Assembly: GCA_018054895.1 (NCBI GenBank)
Contig: JAGPIQ010000015.1
Span: 1-32,258 of the forward strand
Reading direction: 5' to 3'
Length of the DNA stretch: 32,258 nt
DNA from: Lutibacter sp.
Lineage (GTDB): Bacteria; Bacteroidota; Bacteroidia; Flavobacteriales; Flavobacteriaceae
Position 1 is the stretch's first letter. Each line of letters starts with the position of its first letter. Positions 7,995-16,120 of this stretch are shown in pieces. The notes under the pieces were generated by a model, which did not search any database, had not been told where the DNA came from, and saw only the letters and a program-made list of their open reading frames with translations. Made by a program: the position numbers and the translations under genes.

Positions 7995-8009
7995 TGATAT
8001 TTGTTATCA
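7995..8009. promoter_or_regulatory. Operator-like palindrome upstream of sugar kinase
   Basis: TGATA and TATCA form perfect 5-bp arms around TTTGT, 45 bp before the kinase ATG. This is a plausible regulator site in the promoter region, since sugar-acid catabolic genes are usually substrate-induced. Confidence 0.35.
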
Positions 8010-8054
8010 ATTTATAGCTATAAATACCTATTTTTATCAAAATTTTTAAAAATT

Positions 8055-9059
8055 ATGAGTCAAATTATCACTTTTGGTGAAGTTTTAATGCGTTTATCAC
8101 CACAGGGAAACAAGAAATTTATCCAATCTAATTTATTAGAATTTTATTTTGGAGGAACAGAGGTTAATGTGTCTATTTCTATTGCTAATTTTGGTGGAGA
8201 TGTAAAGCACATTAGCAGTATTTCTAACGATTTTGTTGGTGATACAGCCATTTCTTATTTACGTAAATTTGGAGTTGACACTTCAGCAGTTGTACGTTCA
8301 AAAAGACCTTTGGGTGTTTACTTTTTAGAAGTTGGAGCGGTGATGCGCCCAAGCACTATTTCTTATAATCGTTCACATTCAGCTTTTTCTGAAATTAAAC
8401 CATCTATGGTAAATTGGGAACAATCTTTAGAAGGTGGAAAATGGTTTCATTGGACAGGAATTACGCCTGCTCTTTGCAAAGGTGGTTATGAGACCTTAAA
8501 GGAAGGATTGATTTTAGCTCGAAAAAAAGGAATGACGATTTCGGCAGATCCAACCTACCGTAAAGGTTTATGGCAATATGGTGAAGAGGCTAAAGATGTG
8601 CTTTCTGACTTATTAAATTATTCTACTATTTTTATTGGTGGTGTAAATGAAATAAATGAAGTTTTAGGTACAAATTTCAGTTATTCAGAAGAAGATTTTA
8701 TTGAAGCTAGCAAACAATTGATGATTACATATCCTTCTATTGAAAAGGTTTTTGACAAAATTAGAACGGCTGTAAATTCATCATGGAATAAAATTAGAGC
8801 GCGTATGTGGAATGGTAAAGAATTTAGAGAAACGGAAGATTTAGATATTACTCACGTAATTGACAGAATTGGAACTGGCGATGCTTTTGCTGCTGGCTTA
8901 ATTTATGGATTACAACATTATGACGACTATAAATCTATGGAATTTGCAAGTGCTGCAAGCGCCTTAAAACACACCTATGAAGGTGATGTTAACTTCTCTA
9001 CCGTTGCTGAAGTTACTGGCTTATTAGACGGGAATATATCTGGAAGATTTAATAGATAA
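8055..9059 (+). CDS. kdgK: PfkB-family sugar kinase, probable 2-keto-3-deoxygluconate kinase
   Basis: Encodes 334 residues from the ATG at 8055; a TTG-initiated extension from 8001 is unlikely because MSQIITFGEVLMRLSP is the expected N-terminus. PfkB features in order are the N-terminal GEVLMRLSP strand, the substrate-binding GGTEVNVSISIANFGGD, GDTAISYLRKFGVDTS, and the C-terminal anion-hole and catalytic motif RIGTGDAFAAGL with the base Asp at about residue 276. The GGTEVN segment and overall pattern resemble KdgK, which phosphorylates 2-keto-3-deoxygluconate from uronate (pectin, alginate) breakdown for aldol cleavage to pyruvate and glyceraldehyde 3-phosphate. No other uronate gene is nearby, so substrate is inferred by family only. 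It is monocistronic, with a strong terminator. Confidence 0.85.
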   Translation: MSQIITFGEVLMRLSPQGNKKFIQSNLLEFYFGGTEVNVSISIANFGGDVKHISSISNDFVGDTAISYLRKFGVDTSAVVRSKRPLGVYFLEVGAVMRPSTISYNRSHSAFSEIKPSMVNWEQSLEGGKWFHWTGITPALCKGGYETLKEGLILARKKGMTISADPTYRKGLWQYGEEAKDVLSDLLNYSTIFIGGVNEINEVLGTNFSYSEEDFIEASKQLMITYPSIEKVFDKIRTAVNSSWNKIRARMWNGKEFRETEDLDITHVIDRIGTGDAFAAGLIYGLQHYDDYKSMEFASAASALKHTYEGDVNFSTVAEVTGLLDGNISGRFNR

Positions 9060-9080
9060 TTAAGGTTTCCTTAAATACAC

Positions 9081-9130
9081 AACCCAATAGTACATCCGAA
9101 AATAAAATGTACTATTGGGTTTTTTATTTT
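9081..9130 (+). terminator. Intrinsic terminator of the sugar kinase gene
   Basis: AACCCAATAGTACA pairs perfectly over 14 bp with TGTACTATTGGGTT across a 13-nt loop and is followed by a T-rich tail. It lies 21 bp after the kinase stop codon. Confidence 0.9.
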
Positions 9131-9166
9131 TTACCTATGATGAACAAGATTTTATAAGTAGAAATC

Positions 9167-10339
9167 TTAACTTTTAAAATTCTGAACAACTATTTCTTTC
9201 ACTTTTTTATTAAGTGCATTCATCCCACTATAACTAGTATGTTCTAAAACAATAATAACCAAATCATCTTTTGGATATTGCTTTAATGAAGTGCTAAAAC
9301 CATTCCATTTACCGTAATGGTAAATGGCATCATCGTCTTTGTTGTCAATTCTAAAACCAAAACCATAAGGCACTTCTTTACCTGAATTGGTAATGCCTTT
9401 TGAGTACATTAAACTTAAAGATTCTGTTGAAATTAGCTTACCAGTATTGAGCCCATTAATCCATTTAAACAAATCTTCACAAGTAGAATACACATTTTTA
9501 TCTCCTACAACTCTATCATTTACGGTGGTATTTATTTTTAAATGATTTCTACCTTTATACAATCTAAATCCGTCTAATTGATTCTCTGCACAATCCTCCC
9601 CCAAGCAATAAACATAGGAATTTTCCATTCCTAGAGGATCAAAAATATTTTCTTTTAAAAACTGATCAAAACTAATTCCTGAAAGTTTTTCGACAATAGA
9701 TGCTAACACCAAATATCCCGTATTAGAATACTCAAAAGCATTTCCTGGCTTGTAATTTCGTTGCACATTACTAGTTTCAAGTAAGTGCATTATTTCACTA
9801 TTCGTCGGAGCCTTTTCATTACTCCAAAAATTTTCAGCTACCCAAAAATACTTTGGCAATCCAGCGGTATGGTTCAATAAATTTTTTATGGTGACATGCT
9901 CGTATGGGAAATTTGGAAAATACTTTTTAACAGAATCAGATAATTCAATTTGATTTCTTTCATATAGCAACATAATTGCCGCTGCTGTAAATTGCTTACT
10001 TACGGATGCCAATTGAAAAATAGAAGACTCATTTATAGGTGCCTTTTTACCAAAATCTGCATACCCAACTTGATTTTCATAAATAATTTTACCGTTTTTA
10101 GCAACTAACAAAGATCCGTTAAAATCGTTAAATTTATGAAGTCGTTCTAAATATTCATCTAATTTTAATTGTGTAGACTTTGTTTCTTCTTTCGTATATC
10201 TTTCAACTTGAAATTTATTTTCCTTCGTTAATGGAACAATTTTTCTAGTAATTTCAGAAGGCTTATAATTAGAACTTCTAAATATAATACTCGCAAAAAT
10301 AATACAAGTAATCGTAAAATATTTAATGTAGTTTTTCAA
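9167..10339 (-). CDS. Serine beta-lactamase-fold hydrolase (class C-like family)
   Basis: Encodes 390 residues. The N-terminus (ITCIIFASIIF after a short basic segment) is a signal peptide or membrane anchor. The class C beta-lactamase/DD-peptidase fold is shown by SVSK (nucleophile Ser112, Lys115), YSN (Tyr204-Asn206), NLLNHTAGLPKY between them, and an HYGKWNG segment in place of KTG near residue 345. Family members include esterases, D-aminopeptidases and penicillin-binding-like enzymes, so resistance should not be inferred. The start is TTG at 10339, with AAAGG six bases upstream and an in-frame stop 12 bases upstream; no ATG is available before the conserved region. It stands alone in the opposite orientation to the kinase, separated from it by the kinase terminator. 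Confidence 0.85.
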   Translation of the reverse strand: MKNYIKYFTITCIIFASIIFRSSNYKPSEITRKIVPLTKENKFQVERYTKEETKSTQLKLDEYLERLHKFNDFNGSLLVAKNGKIIYENQVGYADFGKKAPINESSIFQLASVSKQFTAAAIMLLYERNQIELSDSVKKYFPNFPYEHVTIKNLLNHTAGLPKYFWVAENFWSNEKAPTNSEIMHLLETSNVQRNYKPGNAFEYSNTGYLVLASIVEKLSGISFDQFLKENIFDPLGMENSYVYCLGEDCAENQLDGFRLYKGRNHLKINTTVNDRVVGDKNVYSTCEDLFKWINGLNTGKLISTESLSLMYSKGITNSGKEVPYGFGFRIDNKDDDAIYHYGKWNGFSTSLKQYPKDDLVIIVLEHTSYSGMNALNKKVKEIVVQNFKS

Positions 10340-10747
10340 TTGAAGCCTTTAGGGTTTTGAGGCTGCAAATTAACAATCTATTTTATTCTATCAAAGTACT
10401 ATTGTTACTTTTAAGAAAAATTGACTCACCTTAAAAAAGCAATACATATTATTAAGTAAAATGAATATAAAAATTAAACTATTATCAAATAATCCTGAAA
10501 AAACCCTTAATAAACTTTAAAAATCTGAATCATTATTTTCTATTAATAACGTGTAAGATAGCGTCTGTTTTAAAGATAGAACTTTATAAAATATGTTGAA
10601 TTAGCAAAAAACAACTGTACAGTACAAAATTATTCGGCTTATCACAGCTTAACAAGTCACTCAATTAAAAAAACTTGTAAAAACTAAAAACAACTAACCA
10701 CGCTCTGATTAATTACCTATTTAAAAACATTCAATTTACCCATAAAA
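10340..10747. other. Intergenic stretch with no gene seen
   Basis: About 400 bp between coxA and the beta-lactamase-fold gene. It should contain the promoter of the latter, but I could not find an exact TAnnTTTG on the minus strand. A short palindrome TGTAC-A-GTACA near 10616 is the only symmetrical element noted. No reading frame or RNA gene is recognised. Confidence 0.4.
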
Positions 10748-10779
10748 AAAGCCTTTCTAAAATAAATTAGGAAGGCTTT
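10748..10779 (-). terminator. Terminator of the cox genes
   Basis: Thirteen-base arms (AAAGCCTTCCTAA on the minus strand) pair with one mismatch across a 6-nt loop, followed on the minus strand by a run of T. It starts 21 bp beyond the coxA stop codon. Confidence 0.8.
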
Positions 10780-10799
10780 TGTTTTAATGTTTTATGATA

Positions 10800-12548
10800 T
10801 TACGTTGGATCTTCACCATCCTTTAAAGGCGTAGTTTGAAGCACAAAATCCTCCTCATATCCTGGTTTGCTATAATCATAAGCCCAACGATGAACTGTTG
10901 GTATTTCACCTGGCCAGTTTCCGTGAACGTGTTCTACAGGAGTTGTCCATTCCAAAGTATTCGCATTCCAAGGGTTTTGCTCTGCTTTTTTTCCTTTGTA
11001 AATACTGATAAAGAAATTTGCTAAGAATATAAGTTGAGCTGCACCACCCAAAATAGCAAATAATGTAATTACAATATTTACATCAGCTACATCATCAAAT
11101 AATGGAAATGCTGTGTTAGCATAATATCTACGAGGTAAACCTGCTAAACCAATAAAATGCATTGGGAAAAACACACCGTATGCAGCAACTACAGTAATCC
11201 AAAAATGCCAATATCCTAATGTTTTACTCATCATTCTACCATACATTTTAGGGAACCAATGATAAACTCCTGCAAACATCCCGTAAATTGCAGAAACCCC
11301 CATTACTAAATGGAAATGAGCTACTACAAAATATGTATCATGAACATTAATATCTAAAGCACTGTCTCCTAATACAATTCCTGTTAATCCTCCTGAAATA
11401 AATGTTGAAACAAACCCAATCGAAAACAGCATAGCTGGATTCATTTGTAAATTTCCTTTCCACATAGTAGTTATCCAGTTAAATGCTTTTACCGCTGAAG
11501 GAATCGCAATTAACAATGTTGTAAAGGTAAATACTGAACCTAAAAATGGATTCATTCCAGACACAAACATGTGGTGGCCCCAAACAATAGTTGATAAAAA
11601 TGCAATTGCTATAATCGATCCAATCATTGCTCTATACCCAAAAATTGGCTTACGCGAATTTACAGCCATCACTTCTGAAACAATTCCCATAGCTGGTAAT
11701 ATTACAATGTAAACTTCAGGATGCCCTAAAAACCAGAATAAATGTTCAAATAATACGGGAGATCCTCCTTGATAATGCAATACTTCACCTTGAATGAAAA
11801 TATCTGATAAAAAGAATGAAGTTCCAAAACTTCTATCGAAAATCAACAATAAAGCTGCTGATAAAAGTACAGGAAACGAAACCACACCAATAATAGCTGT
11901 TACAAAAAACGCCCAAATTGTTAATGGTAAACGTGTCATTTTCATTCCAACAGTTCTTAAATTTAAGACTGTAACAATATAATTTAATGCACCAATTAAA
12001 GACGATGCAATAAATATAGCCATTGAAATTAACCAAAGCGTCATTCCTAATCCTGAACCAGGAATCGCTTGAGGCAAGGCACTTAATGGTGGATAAATTG
12101 TCCATCCTGCTGATGCGGGTCCGGCTTCAATAAATAGTGATGAAACCATAATAATACTAGACAAGAAGAATAACCAATACGATACCATATTCAAAAACCC
12201 TGAAGCCATATCACGTGCTCCAATTTGCAATGGAATTAATAAGTTACTAAAAGTTCCACTTAAACCTGCCGTTAAAACAAAGAACACCATAATTGTTCCA
12301 TGGATAGTTACCAAGGCCAAATAAATATCTGGAGACATAACTCCTCCATCTTGATGATGTCCTAAAAATGCTTCAATGATAGTAAATGAGGTATCTGGCC
12401 AAGCAATTTGTAAACGAAATAACATAGACATTAGCACCCCTATAATTCCCATAAAAATACCAGTAACTAAATACTGTTTAGAAATCATTTTATGGTCAGT
12501 ACTAAAAACGTATTTTGTGATAAATGTTTCTTTATGATGATCTGACAT
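10800..12548 (-). CDS. coxA: Cytochrome c oxidase subunit I (aa3 type)
   Basis: Encodes 582 residues with about twelve membrane helices. It is the catalytic subunit holding heme a and the heme a3-CuB centre that reduces O2 to water. The CuB ligands and cross-linked tyrosine are in WFLGHPEVYIVILPAMG and WGHHMFVSG. The heme ligands are in HDTYFVVAHFHLVMG. Proton-channel residues are present: Asp in IGARDMASGFLN and Glu in GHPEVY for the D pathway, and Lys in PSAVKAFNW for the K pathway, so it belongs to the A-type oxidases. It follows coxB by 34 bp and ends at the hairpin at 10748-10779. The neighbouring ACIII genes suggest direct electron delivery, as in the ACIII-oxidase supercomplex known from flavobacteria. 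Confidence 0.97.
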   Translation of the reverse strand: MSDHHKETFITKYVFSTDHKMISKQYLVTGIFMGIIGVLMSMLFRLQIAWPDTSFTIIEAFLGHHQDGGVMSPDIYLALVTIHGTIMVFFVLTAGLSGTFSNLLIPLQIGARDMASGFLNMVSYWLFFLSSIIMVSSLFIEAGPASAGWTIYPPLSALPQAIPGSGLGMTLWLISMAIFIASSLIGALNYIVTVLNLRTVGMKMTRLPLTIWAFFVTAIIGVVSFPVLLSAALLLIFDRSFGTSFFLSDIFIQGEVLHYQGGSPVLFEHLFWFLGHPEVYIVILPAMGIVSEVMAVNSRKPIFGYRAMIGSIIAIAFLSTIVWGHHMFVSGMNPFLGSVFTFTTLLIAIPSAVKAFNWITTMWKGNLQMNPAMLFSIGFVSTFISGGLTGIVLGDSALDINVHDTYFVVAHFHLVMGVSAIYGMFAGVYHWFPKMYGRMMSKTLGYWHFWITVVAAYGVFFPMHFIGLAGLPRRYYANTAFPLFDDVADVNIVITLFAILGGAAQLIFLANFFISIYKGKKAEQNPWNANTLEWTTPVEHVHGNWPGEIPTVHRWAYDYSKPGYEEDFVLQTTPLKDGEDPT

Positions 12549-12582
12549 ATTTTATATTTTTTTAGTAGCGTAGTAATATATT

Positions 12583-13590
12583 TTATTGAACAACTTGTGC
12601 CATCGTTTTTTGTTCGGCCAGCCAAGTATTAAATTGAGCTTCTTCTTCCACCACAATTTTCATTTGCATGTTGTAGTGAGAAGCACCACATATTTTATTA
12701 CATAATAACAAGTAATCAAATACATAAGGATCTTCGCCTTTTTCAGCTCTAACTTTGTTGATACCATCAACTTTAGCAATTGTTTTATCATTCAAACGCA
12801 TTTCTTCAGTTGTCATACTTGGTGTAAAAGCAAACTCAGTAACCATTCCTGGCACACAGTTCATTTGAGCTCTAAAGTGAGGCATATATGCTGAATGTAA
12901 AACATCTTGAGAACGAAATTTGAAAATAACTTTTCTTCCTTTTGGCAAACGTAATTCACGAGTAGGAATGTCATCTAACGCATTTTTATCAGTCATATCT
13001 ACACCCATTGTGTTGATTCCTTCTATATTTCTAACATTCGCTAAACCCAATTCATTATCAGAACCCGCATAGCGTGCTTCCCATTGAAATTGTTTTGCAT
13101 ATACTTCAATAATTAAAGGATTTTCAGCATCTGATGAATCCATCACATCATTCCAAACTGTTAAACCATACAATACCAATCCCGATAAAACTACTGCAGG
13201 AACAACGGTCCATATAGTTTCCAATTTATGACTATCTGCATAAAATAATGCTTTTCTACCATTAATACCACGGTATTTAAAAGCAAAGTAGAACAATAAA
13301 AATTGAGTGATTGCTTGTACAACAAGAATCAACACCATTGTAATTACATAAAGTGTGTCGTATTTTTCACCTTCTAAAGAGGCTGAATCTGGTAAAAGAA
13401 TAACCGAATATTTCCAAAATGAAAAAATCATTAAACCATAAAAGAATACTCCGAACGCAGCAAATAAAATACCTTGCGTGTTATTATCCTTCTCAGTTGC
13501 AATTACACTTTTCAAATTTAATATACTTGCTATTTGCCATATAGCTACGGCTATTACAATAGCAAGTAATACATAAAGTATTGCTGTCAT
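12583..13590 (-). CDS. coxB: Cytochrome c oxidase subunit II
   Basis: Encodes 335 residues. It accepts electrons at the dinuclear CuA centre and passes them to subunit I. The CuA ligands are complete: His in VLHSAYMPHF, and Cys297, Cys301, His305 and Met308 in CNKICGASHYNMQM. At least three hydrophobic segments precede the copper domain (near residues 1-20, 40-65 and 80-110, with another around 130-150). This is more than the two of classical subunit II and reflects the N-terminal extension common in this phylum. There is no fused cytochrome c domain. The gene lies between the terminator after actF and coxA, so it may start its own two-gene transcript. Confidence 0.95.
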   Translation of the reverse strand: MTAILYVLLAIVIAVAIWQIASILNLKSVIATEKDNNTQGILFAAFGVFFYGLMIFSFWKYSVILLPDSASLEGEKYDTLYVITMVLILVVQAITQFLLFYFAFKYRGINGRKALFYADSHKLETIWTVVPAVVLSGLVLYGLTVWNDVMDSSDAENPLIIEVYAKQFQWEARYAGSDNELGLANVRNIEGINTMGVDMTDKNALDDIPTRELRLPKGRKVIFKFRSQDVLHSAYMPHFRAQMNCVPGMVTEFAFTPSMTTEEMRLNDKTIAKVDGINKVRAEKGEDPYVFDYLLLCNKICGASHYNMQMKIVVEEEAQFNTWLAEQKTMAQVVQ

Positions 13591-13617
13591 ATTTTTTTAG
13601 TTGTTAGTAGTGTGATT

Positions 13618-13625
13618 CAAATATA
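13618..13625 (-). promoter_or_regulatory. -7-like element upstream of coxB
   Basis: TATATTTG on the minus strand is an exact TAnnTTTG, 28 bp before the coxB ATG. Its upstream side is the T-tract of the actF terminator, and no TTG is found at -33, so the promoter assignment is tentative. Confidence 0.4.
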
Positions 13626-13656
13626 AAAAAAATCCTGAATAATTAGAATTCAGGAT
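13625..13656 (-). terminator. Terminator after actF
   Basis: On the minus strand ATCCTGAAT pairs with ATTCAGGAT over 9 bp around a 7-nt loop and is followed directly by a run of seven or more T. It separates the six act genes from coxBA. Confidence 0.8.
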
Positions 13657-13678
13657 CCTTTTTATACTTTATAATATA

Positions 13679-15007
13679 TTAATAATGAAAGTGTTCACTT
13701 TCTTTTATAAAAGGATTTCCTTTCGCCAATAAAGGAGCCTTTGTTAATGTAGTAAATACTACATAAATAAACAAACCTAATACCAATAACATAGAGCTGA
13801 TTTCTGAAATTCCGAAGAACCATTGATCACCAACTGTCGCTGGCATAATCATTACAAAAATATCAATGTAATGACCAATTAAAATGATAATCCCAGTACA
13901 AACAATAAACCAGTTTACACGTTTAAAGTCGCTATTCATTAACATTAATAATGGGAAAACAAAATTTAATACCACCATTCCTAAAAACGGTAATTTATAA
14001 TCTTCAAATCTTGAAGCAAAGTAAGTTACCTCTTCTGGAATATTTGCATACCATATTAACATAAATTGAGAGAACCATAAATATGTCCAGAAAATACTGA
14101 ATCCAAACATAAATTTAGCTAAATCATGTAGGTGACTATTATTTACAAAATCTAAATGCCCTTTCCCTTTTAAGTAAATTGTAACTAATGCAATAGTTGT
14201 AATTGCAGATACAAACATACTTGCAAATACATACCATCCAAATAAGGTACTAAACCAATGTGGGTCTAATGACATAATCCAATCCCAAGACATCATAGAT
14301 TCAGAAACTAAAAAGAATACTAAGAAGAATGCTGAAGTTTTAAACAACTTATTGTAATTCGTTATATCCGTTGCATTGTCTTGAGCTAACGTTAATTTTC
14401 GAGCATATTGTCTATAGGCAATCCAACCAGCAATATAAATTACTGCTCTTATTAAAAAGAACGGTACATTTAAGTATCCTACTTTATTTTGAATTAATTC
14501 ATCATTTGCAACAACTTCTGGATCCATCCAAACAAATAAATGGTTTAAGTGAAGTGAAGACAATACGAAAAATACAAATAGCAATACAGCTCCTACTGGT
14601 AAATAACCAGTAATTCCTTCCATAACTCTAAACAATACTACTGGCCAACCAGCTTGTGAAGCATGTTGAATGGCATAAAATGCTAATGCTCCCAATGATA
14701 TCATAAAGAAGAAAAACAAGGCAACATATAATGCTGACCATGGTTTATTTTTTAAATAATGATAAGCATGTTCTGCATGTGTATCTGCATCGTGTGCAGC
14801 CTCCGCATGAGCATCTTTTGGCGCGTCAGGTGAAGCTACTTCATGAGTTGCAGCTGCTTCTCCATGAGCGCTATGACTATCTTCTAACATTACTTTAACA
14901 TCTTCTACCGAATTTGGCGTAGATAAGAAACCGTAGGTTACCCCTATCAGTCCTATAATCATTAAAGCAAATGAAAGATTTTTTAATTTACTTGAAAAGG
15001 TATACAT
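13679..15007 (-). CDS. actF: Alternative complex III membrane subunit ActF
   Basis: Encodes 442 residues with about ten membrane helices and no cofactor motif. ActF is one of the two large integral membrane subunits of the quinol:cytochrome c oxidoreductase ACIII; it belongs to the NrfD-related superfamily, like ActC. After the first helix (residues 12-30) comes an unusual hydrophilic Ala/His/Glu/Asp-rich loop of about 45 residues with eight histidines (45, 48, 55, 67, 72, 77, 80, 83), before the second helix starts near residue 90. It is the last gene of the act cluster, 27 bp after actE, and is followed by a hairpin terminator. Order and neighbours make the assignment firm. Confidence 0.92.
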   Translation of the reverse strand: MYTFSSKLKNLSFALMIIGLIGVTYGFLSTPNSVEDVKVMLEDSHSAHGEAAATHEVASPDAPKDAHAEAAHDADTHAEHAYHYLKNKPWSALYVALFFFFMISLGALAFYAIQHASQAGWPVVLFRVMEGITGYLPVGAVLLFVFFVLSSLHLNHLFVWMDPEVVANDELIQNKVGYLNVPFFLIRAVIYIAGWIAYRQYARKLTLAQDNATDITNYNKLFKTSAFFLVFFLVSESMMSWDWIMSLDPHWFSTLFGWYVFASMFVSAITTIALVTIYLKGKGHLDFVNNSHLHDLAKFMFGFSIFWTYLWFSQFMLIWYANIPEEVTYFASRFEDYKLPFLGMVVLNFVFPLLMLMNSDFKRVNWFIVCTGIIILIGHYIDIFVMIMPATVGDQWFFGISEISSMLLVLGLFIYVVFTTLTKAPLLAKGNPFIKESEHFHY

Positions 15008-15034
15008 ATCTAATAATTCTAACTTAGTAAAATG

Positions 15035-15589
15035 TTATTTTAATAATTCGTTTCTTAACTGCTCCACATACATGGTAACTTGCCAACGTTCTTGAGCAGT
15101 TAATTGAGAAGAGTGTGATCCCATCATATTTCTACCATACATAATTACATGGTGAATACTTCCTTCGGTAATTTCTCTATCTTTATAATTAGGAACCCCT
15201 AAAAACTTGTCTCTTTTTACCAATTCTCCATCACCAGCACCTGCTGCTCCGTGACAAGAAGTACAATAAATGTCATACATTTTTTTACCGTTTGCTAAAT
15301 TCCCTTCATTTTTCTCTAAAGGGTTTACCGCTCCTATTTTAGCAGCTTCATAACCAGCATCTGTGTTTTCATAATCATAAGGCACTTGACCTCTTGCTAT
15401 GGTTCCTTCCACTGGTAATTGAGTTGTCATCCCATTGGCATAGTTCGGGTTTTGAGAATATGTTTCATATCCAACCGACTTATACATATCTGGCATATAT
15501 TGATAGTTTGGCTTTGTCTTATCCGACCAACAAGATGTTAACACCATGCTAAAAACCAATACAATTGTTATTTTAAAAATCTGTTTCAT
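15035..15589 (-). CDS. actE: Alternative complex III monoheme cytochrome c lipoprotein ActE
   Basis: Encodes 184 residues. The signal peptide ends in a lipobox, MVLTSC, with Cys20 as the lipidation site, so the protein is anchored to the periplasmic face of the membrane. One heme c site is present, CTSCH (Cys109, Cys112, His113), with Met residues in GRNMMGSHSSQL supplying the likely distal ligand. As the single-heme subunit of ACIII it is thought to pass electrons from the pentaheme ActA towards the terminal oxidase. It starts one base after the actD stop and is followed 27 bp later by actF, so translation is probably coupled. Confidence 0.93.
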   Translation of the reverse strand: MKQIFKITIVLVFSMVLTSCWSDKTKPNYQYMPDMYKSVGYETYSQNPNYANGMTTQLPVEGTIARGQVPYDYENTDAGYEAAKIGAVNPLEKNEGNLANGKKMYDIYCTSCHGAAGAGDGELVKRDKFLGVPNYKDREITEGSIHHVIMYGRNMMGSHSSQLTAQERWQVTMYVEQLRNELLK

Positions 15590-15590
15590 C

Positions 15591-16118
15591 TTAATTAGTC
15601 TTTTCAGTTACTTTAATTTCAACAGTTCCTGTATTTTCTAAAAATGTAATTAACTCTTGTTCATTTCCGTCAACAGTTACTTCCATTACAAACATATCAT
15701 CTGTAGTTCTAGGATCAGGATTTTCTGCTTCTTTAAATGGCCAAAGTCTACTTCTCATATAAAATGTGATTACCATTAAATGCGCGGCAAAAAACACCGA
15801 CAATTCAAACATAATTGGCACAAAAGCTGGCATATTTAAAACAAAACTAAAACTTGGTTTTCCTCCAATATCTTGCGGCCATTGATCAATCATCATATAA
15901 TTCATCATCCAAATAGAAAAAGCTAAACCAACACAACCATACATAAAAGCTGTAATTGCTAATCTAGTTCCCTTTAAACCCATCGCTTTATCTAACCCGT
16001 GAACAGGAAACGGAGTGTACACTTCTGCAATATGATAATTTGCTGCACGTACCTCTTTAACGGCATCCATCAGAATGTCATCGTCGTTATACATTGCTTG
16101 TATTACTTTTGAGCTCAT
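15591..16118 (-). CDS. actD: Alternative complex III subunit ActD (DUF3341)
   Basis: Encodes 175 residues from the ATG at 16118. The frame stays open upstream into actC, but MSSKVIQAMYND is the expected N-terminus and the ATG follows the actC stop by two bases. DUF3341 features are an N-terminal soluble region containing YTPFPVHGLDKAMGLK, two membrane helices (LAITAFMYGCVGLAFSIWM and a second beginning PAFVPIMFELSVFF), and an acidic C-terminal tail. ActD is a structural membrane subunit of ACIII without its own cofactor. Tight packing between actC and actE points to translational coupling. Confidence 0.92.
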   Translation of the reverse strand: MSSKVIQAMYNDDDILMDAVKEVRAANYHIAEVYTPFPVHGLDKAMGLKGTRLAITAFMYGCVGLAFSIWMMNYMMIDQWPQDIGGKPSFSFVLNMPAFVPIMFELSVFFAAHLMVITFYMRSRLWPFKEAENPDPRTTDDMFVMEVTVDGNEQELITFLENTGTVEIKVTEKTN

Positions 16119-16120
16119 AT

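Noticed and set aside
9167..10339. Antibiotic-resistance beta-lactamase
   Set aside because: SVSK and YSN occur throughout the wider esterase/peptidase family, and the KTG element is replaced by an H-x-G type motif, so resistance is not supported.
10612..10630. TGTAC-A-GTACA palindrome as an operator
   Set aside because: It is short, lies far from either gene start and has no promoter box beside it.
11794..12105. Frames inside coxA on both strands
   Set aside because: They are shadows of coxA, whose motifs cover the whole region.
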